Assembly: GCA_018661775.1 (NCBI GenBank)
Contig: JABJHO010000054.1
Location: 1 to 36,284, forward strand
Length of the DNA stretch: 36,284 bases
Reading direction: 5' to 3'
Origin: Candidatus Magasanikiibacteriota bacterium
Lineage (GTDB): Bacteria; Patescibacteriota; Patescibacteriia; Magasanikbacterales; UBA922
The notes under the pieces are model-generated. The model did not search any database. It saw only the letters and a list, made by a program, of their open reading frames with translations, and was not told where the DNA came from. A program made the translations under genes and the position numbers. Below are positions 9,533-17,926 of the stretch, in pieces. The stretch's first letter is position 1; each line of letters begins with the position of its first letter.

Positions 9533-12081
9533 AAGTTTTTATTTTATTATTTATTTTTAGTGTTACTGCATGTAGTACTGATTCTCAAAAATCCGATGAA
9601 ACGTCTTTTCAGTTTGACAGCGCAATACCACAGCTTGATGTTTCTGTCATTGACGATGGGGACCATTCTGAAGGTTTATTTCCAAACGGGTTTGATCAAG
9701 GTGTCGTTGACTACGGTGCTTTAGAAGATTTTGACACTGAATACTTCGAAGATGACTTTGGTATGTTTGGTATAGGTGCTGATTTTTCTCAAGACCATGA
9801 TCAAGGTGTTGAATACATGAACACTGATCTTTCTCAAGATGGTGGTCAAGAAATTGTTGACGCAGAAGTTCTAGAAGAAGTTGACGCGTCTACCACAGAA
9901 GACTCTGATGTCGAGGATGATGACTTTTCTATGGATGCTGGTCAAGAAATGGCTGATACCGAGGTTTTAGAGGCTGGCGCTGAGATTGACCCTGAAGAAG
10001 AGGGGGGTGAAGAACCTTTCTTTGGTGACGATAGAAGGAGAGGGCTTGGAAGTATGGGGGATCTTCAGGTAACACTTATTTCAGATCCATTGCAGATTGT
10101 AGAAGAACTCAATCTTGTTGACGGAGATGAAGTAATTCTTGCACAGTATCAATTTTGTGCAACAACCGAAGAAGACATCACAATCCCTGCTATTGAATTA
10201 GCCTTTAAAGAGGGTGTGTCGTTAGATGTGGAATTTGAGTTTGGAGACTTGGTGTCTGTGGCATATGCAGTCGACTTTGGGTCACGTCTTACCATTTTTC
10301 GTGAGTCCGGAGAAGAGATGGTTGTTGCGGGTAACAGCTGTGAAACCGTATTAATCAAAACAACTCTTCCAACTGACAGCACACACGTGGAGGTGTATAT
10401 TGCTGGTGTGGTAAACACAGAAGGTGAAATGTTATATAATGGGGGGCAGGATTGGCGTTATGTGAATGGTGTAAGAACGGTTTTTGTTTTAGGGGATGCG
10501 TATTTTTTAAATATTCATTCGGCTAATACTGAAGTATCTTCGAGTGCGGGATTTCGGTGGCTTACCAATTTTGAGATTGAGAGCATGGGGAATGCCAGGG
10601 TTGATATTTCTCGACTTCGTTTCTACTTTTCAACAGTAGGTGATGTTTTACCAATCTCTTACACACTTGCTTTTCAAGAATTTGGTGAAGACTCTTTCCA
10701 GTTGATTCATGAAAGCAATGTCTTTGAGGATGGAGAGGAGCTTGTCATAGACACTATTCGTCCAGATGGAGTCAGCGAAGATATTTCATTTAGTGGTAAA
10801 CTATTCATCCAGTTTTCTTTATTATTTTGCCCACAGGATCTAGTGCAATTCCAGATCCACCTAGACAATGTGGAAGGTAATGGATCGCTACTTAGCTTTC
10901 ATGAAGAGCCGGGGGTTGTGACAGAGTCACCTCTTGCAGAGTCGCCGCTTTTTGAGGTGGTTGAGGAGGTTGGATTAGTTCCACACTTGAGTTTAAGGTA
11001 TTTAGGGAAATATGGGGCCAACCGTAGTCAATATTTCTTGTGGTCGGAAAGCGGGCATGATGAGTGCGATGAGCAGTTTCGATTTGATGGTGTGTGTCCT
11101 GCTTTGGGATTAGGAGTTGAAAGCGTTACGCCAGACCAGCGATTTCCTGTCACTTTCGAGTCACTTTCTTTTAGGGTTACCGGACAGGGTATCCAAGAGA
11201 ATCTCCCGTTTCGTGTAATGGTAAAAACAGCAGCAGGAGGAGGAAATCTTTTGGATGAACCAATTGTCTTCTCTCAAGGTAATGAGGAGCAGGTTGTGAC
11301 TTTGGAGCATTCTATTGATTTTCAGCAAGAGAATAGCGAGGTGTGGGTATTTGTTTATCTAGATGAGCTACCTGTTGAAGATTTAGAAACTCTGATGCCT
11401 CAAGAATTTAGTATAGAAATTCTTGAAGCAGAAGCAATGTATCTCGGAAATCCTGCACCTGTGTCAATATATGCACCGACTGCTCCGGGAAATTGGCCAT
11501 GGGGTCCGCAAGAAATACCCTATCTAGGCCCAAAAATGATTTGTGCCTCGCCGGAAGTCTGGCTTGAGTCAAATCCTATCGGAAGACCTGAGACTGTGTC
11601 AATCGGGGATGAAAATAGGACCGAAGTAGAACTGCTAGAGATAGAATATTCGAATGAACGGGAAAGGGTTCAGTTGTGTGACATAGTATTTGCACACAAC
11701 ACAGAAAAAGACACACCTGTTTTTCATAGTATTGAGGTCCGATTTGGTAACGAAACCTTCACATTGAGTGATTGGGATCGTGAAAGAGCGGTATTCCGTG
11801 TTCCAGAAGGGTTTTGCCATACCATTGGCAATGGTTGGAACGATTCTATGATTGTTTTTGGAAGAAATCCTTCCAGTAGTACCAATCCAGGACAGCCACT
11901 ACAACTAGAGCTTATTGAGTTTGGAATGCATCCACTAAGGGCTTGGGAGTATGGCATGTCTTTGGAGGGCCAGGAGTATGACGTGCCGTTTATTGTTGGT
12001 TACGAAAACAGACATAAGATCCTTTTGGGCGAAGATGATGCACGACGGGTTCTTGGTCGGATCGTGAACATTATCGAGTAG
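9529..12081 (+). CDS. Large secreted lipoprotein, acidic N-terminal low-complexity region
   Basis: TTG start; signal peptide with lipobox (KVFILLFIFSVTAC|STDS); D/E-rich N-terminal ~150 aa, then long likely beta-rich region. Confidence 0.75.
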   Translation: MKVFILLFIFSVTACSTDSQKSDETSFQFDSAIPQLDVSVIDDGDHSEGLFPNGFDQGVVDYGALEDFDTEYFEDDFGMFGIGADFSQDHDQGVEYMNTDLSQDGGQEIVDAEVLEEVDASTTEDSDVEDDDFSMDAGQEMADTEVLEAGAEIDPEEEGGEEPFFGDDRRRGLGSMGDLQVTLISDPLQIVEELNLVDGDEVILAQYQFCATTEEDITIPAIELAFKEGVSLDVEFEFGDLVSVAYAVDFGSRLTIFRESGEEMVVAGNSCETVLIKTTLPTDSTHVEVYIAGVVNTEGEMLYNGGQDWRYVNGVRTVFVLGDAYFLNIHSANTEVSSSAGFRWLTNFEIESMGNARVDISRLRFYFSTVGDVLPISYTLAFQEFGEDSFQLIHESNVFEDGEELVIDTIRPDGVSEDISFSGKLFIQFSLLFCPQDLVQFQIHLDNVEGNGSLLSFHEEPGVVTESPLAESPLFEVVEEVGLVPHLSLRYLGKYGANRSQYFLWSESGHDECDEQFRFDGVCPALGLGVESVTPDQRFPVTFESLSFRVTGQGIQENLPFRVMVKTAAGGGNLLDEPIVFSQGNEEQVVTLEHSIDFQQENSEVWVFVYLDELPVEDLETLMPQEFSIEILEAEAMYLGNPAPVSIYAPTAPGNWPWGPQEIPYLGPKMICASPEVWLESNPIGRPETVSIGDENRTEVELLEIEYSNERERVQLCDIVFAHNTEKDTPVFHSIEVRFGNETFTLSDWDRERAVFRVPEGFCHTIGNGWNDSMIVFGRNPSSSTNPGQPLQLELIEFGMHPLRAWEYGMSLEGQEYDVPFIVGYENRHKILLGEDDARRVLGRIVNIIE

Positions 12082-12112
12082 TATCGGAATGTTGTTAAGC
12101 GCTCCTTTTTAG

Positions 12113-12138
12113 ACCCTCACTTTTAGTGAGGGTTTTTT
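12113..12138 (+). terminator. Rho-independent terminator
   Basis: ACCCTCACT-ttt-AGTGAGGGTTTTTT. Confidence 0.85.
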
Positions 12139-12228
12139 GTTACAAAAGTTTTGCACAGGTTTCTTATATAGTGTTTTGTTCAAATGGATAAAAAATGGTA
12201 TACTGTGAACATATAAAATTATTGTGTT

Positions 12229-12972
12229 ATGTACCATGTAATTAATACACTGTATCGGGATCACATAAAAAACCAAATTCAAGATTGGCTTCTTGCTGGT
12301 GACACAATAACAACTAAAAATAATCCCAATATTGCCCGGGCAGTGAGTTATCATCCACATTATAATGCGGTAGATATTCCAGGTGGTAAACAGGTGATAG
12401 GAATGCAAAATTCAGCGTGCGGGTCGTGGACTGGGATTGCGCCACGTGTTTCTGTGTCACCACAGCAATTATTATATGAATACCGATTGTGCAGACCATA
12501 CACCAAACAACAGATAGTGTCTATTTTACAAGAAGGTGACAATGCAGTTTGTGGGGATAGTACCGATTTAATCGAGGGGTTGCGTCAGCTTAAAGATCAT
12601 TATCATGTGGTAGAAAATAACGATGGTGTACATATAGTTGGTGTGAATAGGGGGGTAAAAAAAAGAAAGGGTTGGGTTGGTGTAGCGCCAACACCCGACT
12701 ACATGATACAAGAACACGGAGACGAATTACACAATGAAATAGTACGAAACCATTATAACTTGTGGACGTATAGAAAGAAGGGCCATGTCGCTGATGTTAT
12801 TAAAACAGATGGTGTCTATACGGTTCACAAAGAAGACAACCTGCCAAAATATCTTGCGTGTCAAAGAGTAGCTCAAGAAAGAAAGCCAAGATATACTATA
12901 GAATTTACCGATGATTGTGCAAATATTCGAGGGGTGTGTGGAGCAAAAGGGAAGTGGTTTGGTAAAAGGTAA
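12229..12972 (+). CDS. Hypothetical protein (247 aa)
   Basis: Isolated ORF flanked by two terminators; no family recognised. Confidence 0.6.
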   Translation: MYHVINTLYRDHIKNQIQDWLLAGDTITTKNNPNIARAVSYHPHYNAVDIPGGKQVIGMQNSACGSWTGIAPRVSVSPQQLLYEYRLCRPYTKQQIVSILQEGDNAVCGDSTDLIEGLRQLKDHYHVVENNDGVHIVGVNRGVKKRKGWVGVAPTPDYMIQEHGDELHNEIVRNHYNLWTYRKKGHVADVIKTDGVYTVHKEDNLPKYLACQRVAQERKPRYTIEFTDDCANIRGVCGAKGKWFGKR

Positions 12973-12985
12973 AACAAATAAAAAG

Positions 12986-13015
12986 AAAAAACGGTGACTA
13001 GGTCACCGTTTTTTA
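12986..13015. terminator. Bidirectional rho-independent terminator
   Basis: AAAAAACGGTGAC-tag-GTCACCGTTTTTT. Confidence 0.85.
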
Positions 13016-13024
13016 TTATAGGTA

Positions 13025-14383
13025 TTATCTACACTCTGTGGGACTAATTTGGAATGACCCAGCGCGTAATGGGTGAATCATGTCTGCTGGTCCAGCAGAA
13101 GAGCGTGGGTGCAGGTTGTGGGACAAAAAGCTTGTTACAAGATAGAATTTACCATCATAAGTATACGCTTCGGATTCAAATTCTTTTTGTTGCATTTTTT
13201 CTTCAATCTTTGTGTTCAGCTCTTCTAAATCTTCTTGTGAAAGTGTAATATGCCGTATGTTTTCTGGAGTGTAGGTACTTTCTCCTAATGAGACAAAGCC
13301 CCAAACAACTCGACCACCGTCTGCCTGCACTGTTTTATCTGCAAAAATGTGGTCACCTTCGTAGTGGGCTTGTTGGAGCTTGAGCTCTAATGTGGTGTAG
13401 TTGCTTGCACGTAGGTCTGGGTTGGGCATTTGAGTTTTTATTGCCGCACCATAAGAGGTTCTCCAAGTGAGTCGGTGTTTTACGGGTGCAAAAGTTTCCG
13501 GTAAAGTAATTTCCACACTATCTAATGTACAACCATCAGTTGAAACATTCCAAACAAGATCTTTTCCATCTGCGGTATTAAGCTTGGTTGTTTTATATAG
13601 TTTTCGGTCTTCTTTCCAGAGTGTTAGCTCACCTTCGTCTTCTTCTTGAGGAACCACACCATTTGCCACAGAAAATTCACTTGCTTTGGTTATTGGCGCA
13701 CCGGTTTCAAATTGCAGGTTGTTTGGTATAAGTGCTGGTCTGTCTATGCGGTAATTAAGGTCATAAAATACTTGCTCATTTGTGACATGGTGTTTTTTCT
13801 CTACTTGCGTCTGGGGATCTTTTACAAGAATATATATTTTTGGATCTCCATTATATTTTATCGCAAGAAAGCTTGGGATTGTTGCGTTTGCTTGGTCAAG
13901 TGGAATAGATATGTTTTCGGCTGTTTCATATTTTTCTAGGAATTCTATTGAGACGTCTTCTACCATATCAAACGTAAGGCCCATGCTTGCAAAGGCGGCT
14001 TCTGTGGTAATCCAGTATTTTTTACCTTGGAGCAATAGATATGTTTCTGCTTGGTATGGACTTTTTACGAGCGCACCATGTCCTGCATTATAGTTTGGGC
14101 CTTGGGGGGTTCTACCAACAACAGGGTCAATAGGTATGTTATTAATGTTTGACTGTGTGGTAGATTTTACCTGAGACCATGCATTGAAATAGGTAAAAAA
14201 GAGTCGCGCATTTGGAAATCGTTGTTTGGTGCAATCTTGGGTAATATAATACACACTAGATTTACTCGGTGTTTTGTACGCTCTTTGTGTGTCTAGTGCA
14301 CAAGATGTTTCTGCTTGTGCTTGGAGGTTTGTGAAGGAAGAGAGGGTGAGAGTGGCTATGATACAGAAGATGATCTTTTTCAT
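13025..14383 (-). CDS. Secreted hypothetical protein with repeated aromatic motifs
   Basis: Likely start at internal Met (MKKIIFCIIATLTLSSFTNLQAQAETSC, signal peptide). Repeated segments: KQRFPNARLFFTYFNAWSQV, KKYWITTEAAFASMGLTFDMV, KKHHVTNEQVFYDLNYRIDR. Confidence 0.7.
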   Translation of the reverse strand: MKKIIFCIIATLTLSSFTNLQAQAETSCALDTQRAYKTPSKSSVYYITQDCTKQRFPNARLFFTYFNAWSQVKSTTQSNINNIPIDPVVGRTPQGPNYNAGHGALVKSPYQAETYLLLQGKKYWITTEAAFASMGLTFDMVEDVSIEFLEKYETAENISIPLDQANATIPSFLAIKYNGDPKIYILVKDPQTQVEKKHHVTNEQVFYDLNYRIDRPALIPNNLQFETGAPITKASEFSVANGVVPQEEDEGELTLWKEDRKLYKTTKLNTADGKDLVWNVSTDGCTLDSVEITLPETFAPVKHRLTWRTSYGAAIKTQMPNPDLRASNYTTLELKLQQAHYEGDHIFADKTVQADGGRVVWGFVSLGESTYTPENIRHITLSQEDLEELNTKIEEKMQQKEFESEAYTYDGKFYLVTSFLSHNLHPRSSAGPADMIHPLRAGSFQISPTECR

Positions 14384-14531
14384 AGGGTAGTATTTATGTG
14401 AATTATGTGATTGCTGTAGTATATCATGCTTTTTTTGTTTGCAATAGACATGTCTTGCTACCGCCTGAAACGACAATTCTAATACAATGGATTTTCTCTC
14501 ATCTACTTTTTCCGACTACACCAGGCTCTCC

Positions 14532-14555
14532 TTACTTTTTGTAACCAAAAAGTAA
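14532..14555. repeat. Perfect inverted repeat (10-bp arms)
   Basis: TTACTTTTTG-taac-CAAAAAGTAA. Confidence 0.7.
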
Positions 14556-14705
14556 CAAAAAGTTTTGGCGGGTGCAGAACTCGTTGCTTTGTATGTAGTA
14601 CGGTATTTTGTGGTGAAGTCTATCACATACATAACATGTATGAAATGGAGGCTGCACCTCCAAACCCCCATTCGCTACACCTCATTACTCAGTTTGTGTT
14701 TTGTG

Positions 14706-15713
14706 TTATAAGTATTCAAAGGTCACATCAATTCCTTTTTTTTCTTGCTCTATTTTTATTTTTTTTACTTCTTCCTTGTCTAGTTGAGAAAAACTGCCTT
14801 TAAGGTAGATGTTTCCCATAATCCCCGCATAATTGAGTTTTTCTAACCCTGCTGTAAATGTAAGTGATCCAAGGTTAAGATCTTCACCTACTATTTCTGG
14901 CAATACTAACCCTTTTGCAGATTCAAGTGAGTAAAGATTGAGATATCCACCTATTGTTTTTGGTAACACTAAACCTTCTGCAGATGTAAGCGAGTAAAGA
15001 TAAAGATCTCCCCCTATTGTTTTTGGTAACACTAACCCTTTTGCAGATTCAAGTGAGTCGAGAACAAGATGTCCACCAACATATTCAAGATTTTTTGGGA
15101 GTTTTGCGTTCTTGCTGTCTGATTGCAAATTACCGCTTACATGCTTCAGAGTTTCAGGGAGCTTTTGGTCTGTGAAACCAAGCTCCTCTCCAATAAAAAC
15201 AACAATATTGCTATTTTTTTCAAATACATCATCTTGTTTTGAAGTAATCTGCTCTGGTCTACGTCCGTATATTCTCGCATGGTCTTCTTTTTGTTTCTCC
15301 TCGCTTCTGTTTTTTCTACAAACCTCTAAATTGCTGTATCTGTAATAGTTGTCTCCAGCATCATCTAATATTGGCTTAAAATTAAAAACCCCATATTCAG
15401 TTTCCCACACTTCTGTCATGTGTATAGAATGTAGTTCATCTATTGAAAGATCTACATTACGGCCTCCTTTATCCAGTTTTTCCGCTATTTTGTCAATTCT
15501 TTGTATGTTTTTTGACCTTCTTTCCCATGCTTTTAGGTTCTGTCGTAACTCAGAATTATCCTGAAGGGTTTTTTTGAGCTGCAGAAACAATACACCAATT
15601 TCATCAAGATTATCTAAAGAGTCGAGATCTTTGTGTAATTCAATAAACCTGGGTGCCGATTTGTCTATTTCCTCTAGCATTGCTTTTACATCTTTACACT
15701 CTTGTTGAGTCAT
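14706..15713 (-). CDS. Leucine-rich-repeat-like protein with 21-aa repeats
   Basis: Charged/helical N-terminal region, then tandem LVLPKTIGGDLYLYSLTSAEG units; DNA period 63 bp (14898, 14961, 15024). Confidence 0.75.
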   Translation of the reverse strand: MTQQECKDVKAMLEEIDKSAPRFIELHKDLDSLDNLDEIGVLFLQLKKTLQDNSELRQNLKAWERRSKNIQRIDKIAEKLDKGGRNVDLSIDELHSIHMTEVWETEYGVFNFKPILDDAGDNYYRYSNLEVCRKNRSEEKQKEDHARIYGRRPEQITSKQDDVFEKNSNIVVFIGEELGFTDQKLPETLKHVSGNLQSDSKNAKLPKNLEYVGGHLVLDSLESAKGLVLPKTIGGDLYLYSLTSAEGLVLPKTIGGYLNLYSLESAKGLVLPEIVGEDLNLGSLTFTAGLEKLNYAGIMGNIYLKGSFSQLDKEEVKKIKIEQEKKGIDVTFEYL

Positions 15714-15768
15714 ACATATTTGTTATATCGCTATAGTATACCATTTTTCTTATCTCATAAAAACAAAA

Positions 15769-15802
15769 AAACACACCAGTATCGCACTTGGTGTGTTTTT
15801 TG
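15769..15802. terminator. Rho-independent terminator, mainly for the upstream minus-strand gene run
   Basis: ACACACCA-gtatcgcact-TGGTGTGT flanked by A and T tracts. Confidence 0.8.
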
Positions 15803-15812
15803 ATTTTTTGTT

Positions 15813-16778
15813 TTATGTAATCTTTTGTTTAAATTCTTCAATCATTGGTACTTGCTCTGCTTCGTGTCCGTAATGTTTGGCAAGGGTAATGGCTACCCAG
15901 TCGGCAGTCAGAATTGATGTAAAGATTTTTTCTTCAGATGTTGCTCCGGAAAGAGGGATTTCCATAGTAGTAATACCTCTGGCTTCATACAATTCTTTTA
16001 CCACCTGCATTCTTTTTATATTTTGTGGGTGGTCGGTATCATCAGACAAAAGAATAACGCAAAACTGTTTTGCCAAATGTCGGCTATTTTCCTGTAAGTC
16101 AAAACCATTCATTTCGTTGTGATTGAGTTCTGGAATAGTGTTATAAAATGCGGGGATCTTTCCGGTTTCATTACATTTTATTTTCCAGTTGTAAGCAATA
16201 GAGAGGTTTTTTTGTGAGGCGTATATAATTGGTGTTTTTTCTTCTAGTTTGGATGCTATTTCTTCCCCTTGTTTTTGTAGCGATGCTGGGTCAAGGAGAT
16301 GTTGTAGTTGTTGTATTTGGCTGAGCAATGCATCTTGTTTCATGATTTTGAGTAGTGCAAGCAAGCTAAACCCAAGTGCGGAGCGTGGTTGAATACCGGT
16401 GTCTGGTATTTGAATGTATGGTGTTCCATCGGCTTTTGCTAACGCAATAAGTGTGCCGCCTGTTGCAAGTACGGCAATTGCCGTTCCTGCCGCTTTTGCC
16501 TGGCGATATCCTTCGACCACCTCTTCGGTGTTGCCAGAATAAGAGCTGGCTATAAACAGGCTCTGTGCGCTTTTTTCTTTTGACACTGGTGCAACACCAT
16601 AATCATGATGAATGGTGAGGTCGATTTCTGGTAGGATATTTTTTACTATATCTGCTGCCAAATGAGACCCTCCCATACCAGTGAGTAAAAACGAGGTATA
16701 TGTCTTTAGTGTCTCACTATGTTCTACAGTCGGTTCGTATGCAAATTGCTTTGCAAAATCAAGAATTGCTTGCTCCAT
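15813..16778 (-). CDS. SIS-domain phosphoglucose/phosphomannose isomerase
   Basis: LLTGMGGSHLAADIVKNILPEI, ASSYSGNTEEVVEGYRQA, IQPRSALGFSLLALLKIM, IPELNHNEMNGF. Confidence 0.88.
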   Translation of the reverse strand: MEQAILDFAKQFAYEPTVEHSETLKTYTSFLLTGMGGSHLAADIVKNILPEIDLTIHHDYGVAPVSKEKSAQSLFIASSYSGNTEEVVEGYRQAKAAGTAIAVLATGGTLIALAKADGTPYIQIPDTGIQPRSALGFSLLALLKIMKQDALLSQIQQLQHLLDPASLQKQGEEIASKLEEKTPIIYASQKNLSIAYNWKIKCNETGKIPAFYNTIPELNHNEMNGFDLQENSRHLAKQFCVILLSDDTDHPQNIKRMQVVKELYEARGITTMEIPLSGATSEEKIFTSILTADWVAITLAKHYGHEAEQVPMIEEFKQKIT

Positions 16779-16784
16779 ATACGC

Positions 16785-17036
16785 TTATGCTAGTTTTTCC
16801 ATTAATGTGTTTTCATTGTGCAGTGCTTGCACATCATCATATCCGCCAACAAGCTCATCATCAAAAAATATTGCAGGAACGGTTTGCCAGTCATATTTTT
16901 CTACTAACTCATCACGTTTTGCCGTATCAACCGAGACATCAACACTGGTATATGTCAGGTTGAGTGAGTCAAACAATTCTTTTGCATTATTACAATATGG
17001 GCAAGTTGGTGTGGTGTAGATGGTAATTTTTTTCAT
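16785..17036 (-). CDS. Glutaredoxin-like thioredoxin-fold protein
   Basis: MKKITIYTTPTCPYCNNAKELFDS..., CPYC active site, TVPAIFFDDELVGGYDDV. Confidence 0.93.
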   Translation of the reverse strand: MKKITIYTTPTCPYCNNAKELFDSLNLTYTSVDVSVDTAKRDELVEKYDWQTVPAIFFDDELVGGYDDVQALHNENTLMEKLA

Positions 17037-17040
17037 AATA

Positions 17041-17922
17041 TTATGTGGTCAAAGAAATAGATAGTGGTATTTGATCTTCAATGAGACCGTCTCCAAGGTT
17101 GCTAAAGAATTTTCCTGACCCAAATCGCACATCCCACAATGACCTGTCTATAGAAAAGTTTGCCTGTGCAGTGTAGGTACTTGCTGATCCGCTAAGAGTA
17201 GTGGTAAATGTAACAGGGTGTGTGATATTTTTGAGTGTAAGATTGGCGGTAACGGTATATGTGGTATCGTTTTTTTTCTGTGCATTTGTAATCACAAGAC
17301 GTGCCTCTGGATGGGTAGCTGTTGCAAAAAAATCATCTGATTTTAAATGGTTTTCTAAAGAATTTTTTGAACCACCACTCAGGTCTTGCACATTGATACT
17401 TTGCATGTTGATGGTAAAATCTCCACCGACGAGTGTATCATTTTCAAACATGAGTGTACCGCTTTTGAGTGCGATTGAGCCAAAATGTTTTGCCCCAACC
17501 TTTTTGTTGCCTTTCCAGCCAATGGTATGGCTTGTTATTGGAAGCGAGCTTTTGACCACAGACGTGGCTGGTTGTGGAGTTTCTATAGGAGGAGTATTAT
17601 TTTGTGTTGTTGCCTCAGGCTGTTTTGGCGAGGTGTTAGCATTCTCCACCTCACGTTTTTCTTGAGTATCACTCTCTCCTTCAATAACGACACCTTCTTC
17701 TATTGTTACCCCTTCCTCTATTACCACATCATTATGTTCTTCCCCTTCTGCTTCCTTGTTTTCTTCCTCTACTTCTATTGTTTCTTGGTTGTCATTTTGT
17801 ACGTTTGCGGCCGCTGTATCATTTGCTGGTTCAGTGTTTTGTGTGGTGGTATTTGACTGACCACACCCTACAATAAGACCAACGAACATAACAAGACCGA
17901 CAATACTGGTGAGTTGTTTCAT
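17041..17922 (-). CDS. YceI family lipoprotein with acidic linker
   Basis: Lipobox (LIVGC|GQSN), E-rich linker, then SHTIGWKGNKKVGAKHFGSIALKSGTLMFEND... YceI-like domain. Confidence 0.85.
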   Translation of the reverse strand: MKQLTSIVGLVMFVGLIVGCGQSNTTTQNTEPANDTAAANVQNDNQETIEVEEENKEAEGEEHNDVVIEEGVTIEEGVVIEGESDTQEKREVENANTSPKQPEATTQNNTPPIETPQPATSVVKSSLPITSHTIGWKGNKKVGAKHFGSIALKSGTLMFENDTLVGGDFTINMQSINVQDLSGGSKNSLENHLKSDDFFATATHPEARLVITNAQKKNDTTYTVTANLTLKNITHPVTFTTTLSGSASTYTAQANFSIDRSLWDVRFGSGKFFSNLGDGLIEDQIPLSISLTT

Positions 17923-17926
17923 ATAA

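Noticed and set aside
14898-15070. CRISPR-like array
   Set aside because: The 63-bp periodicity is in frame with 21-aa LRR-like coding repeats and lacks unique spacers; no cas genes in the window.
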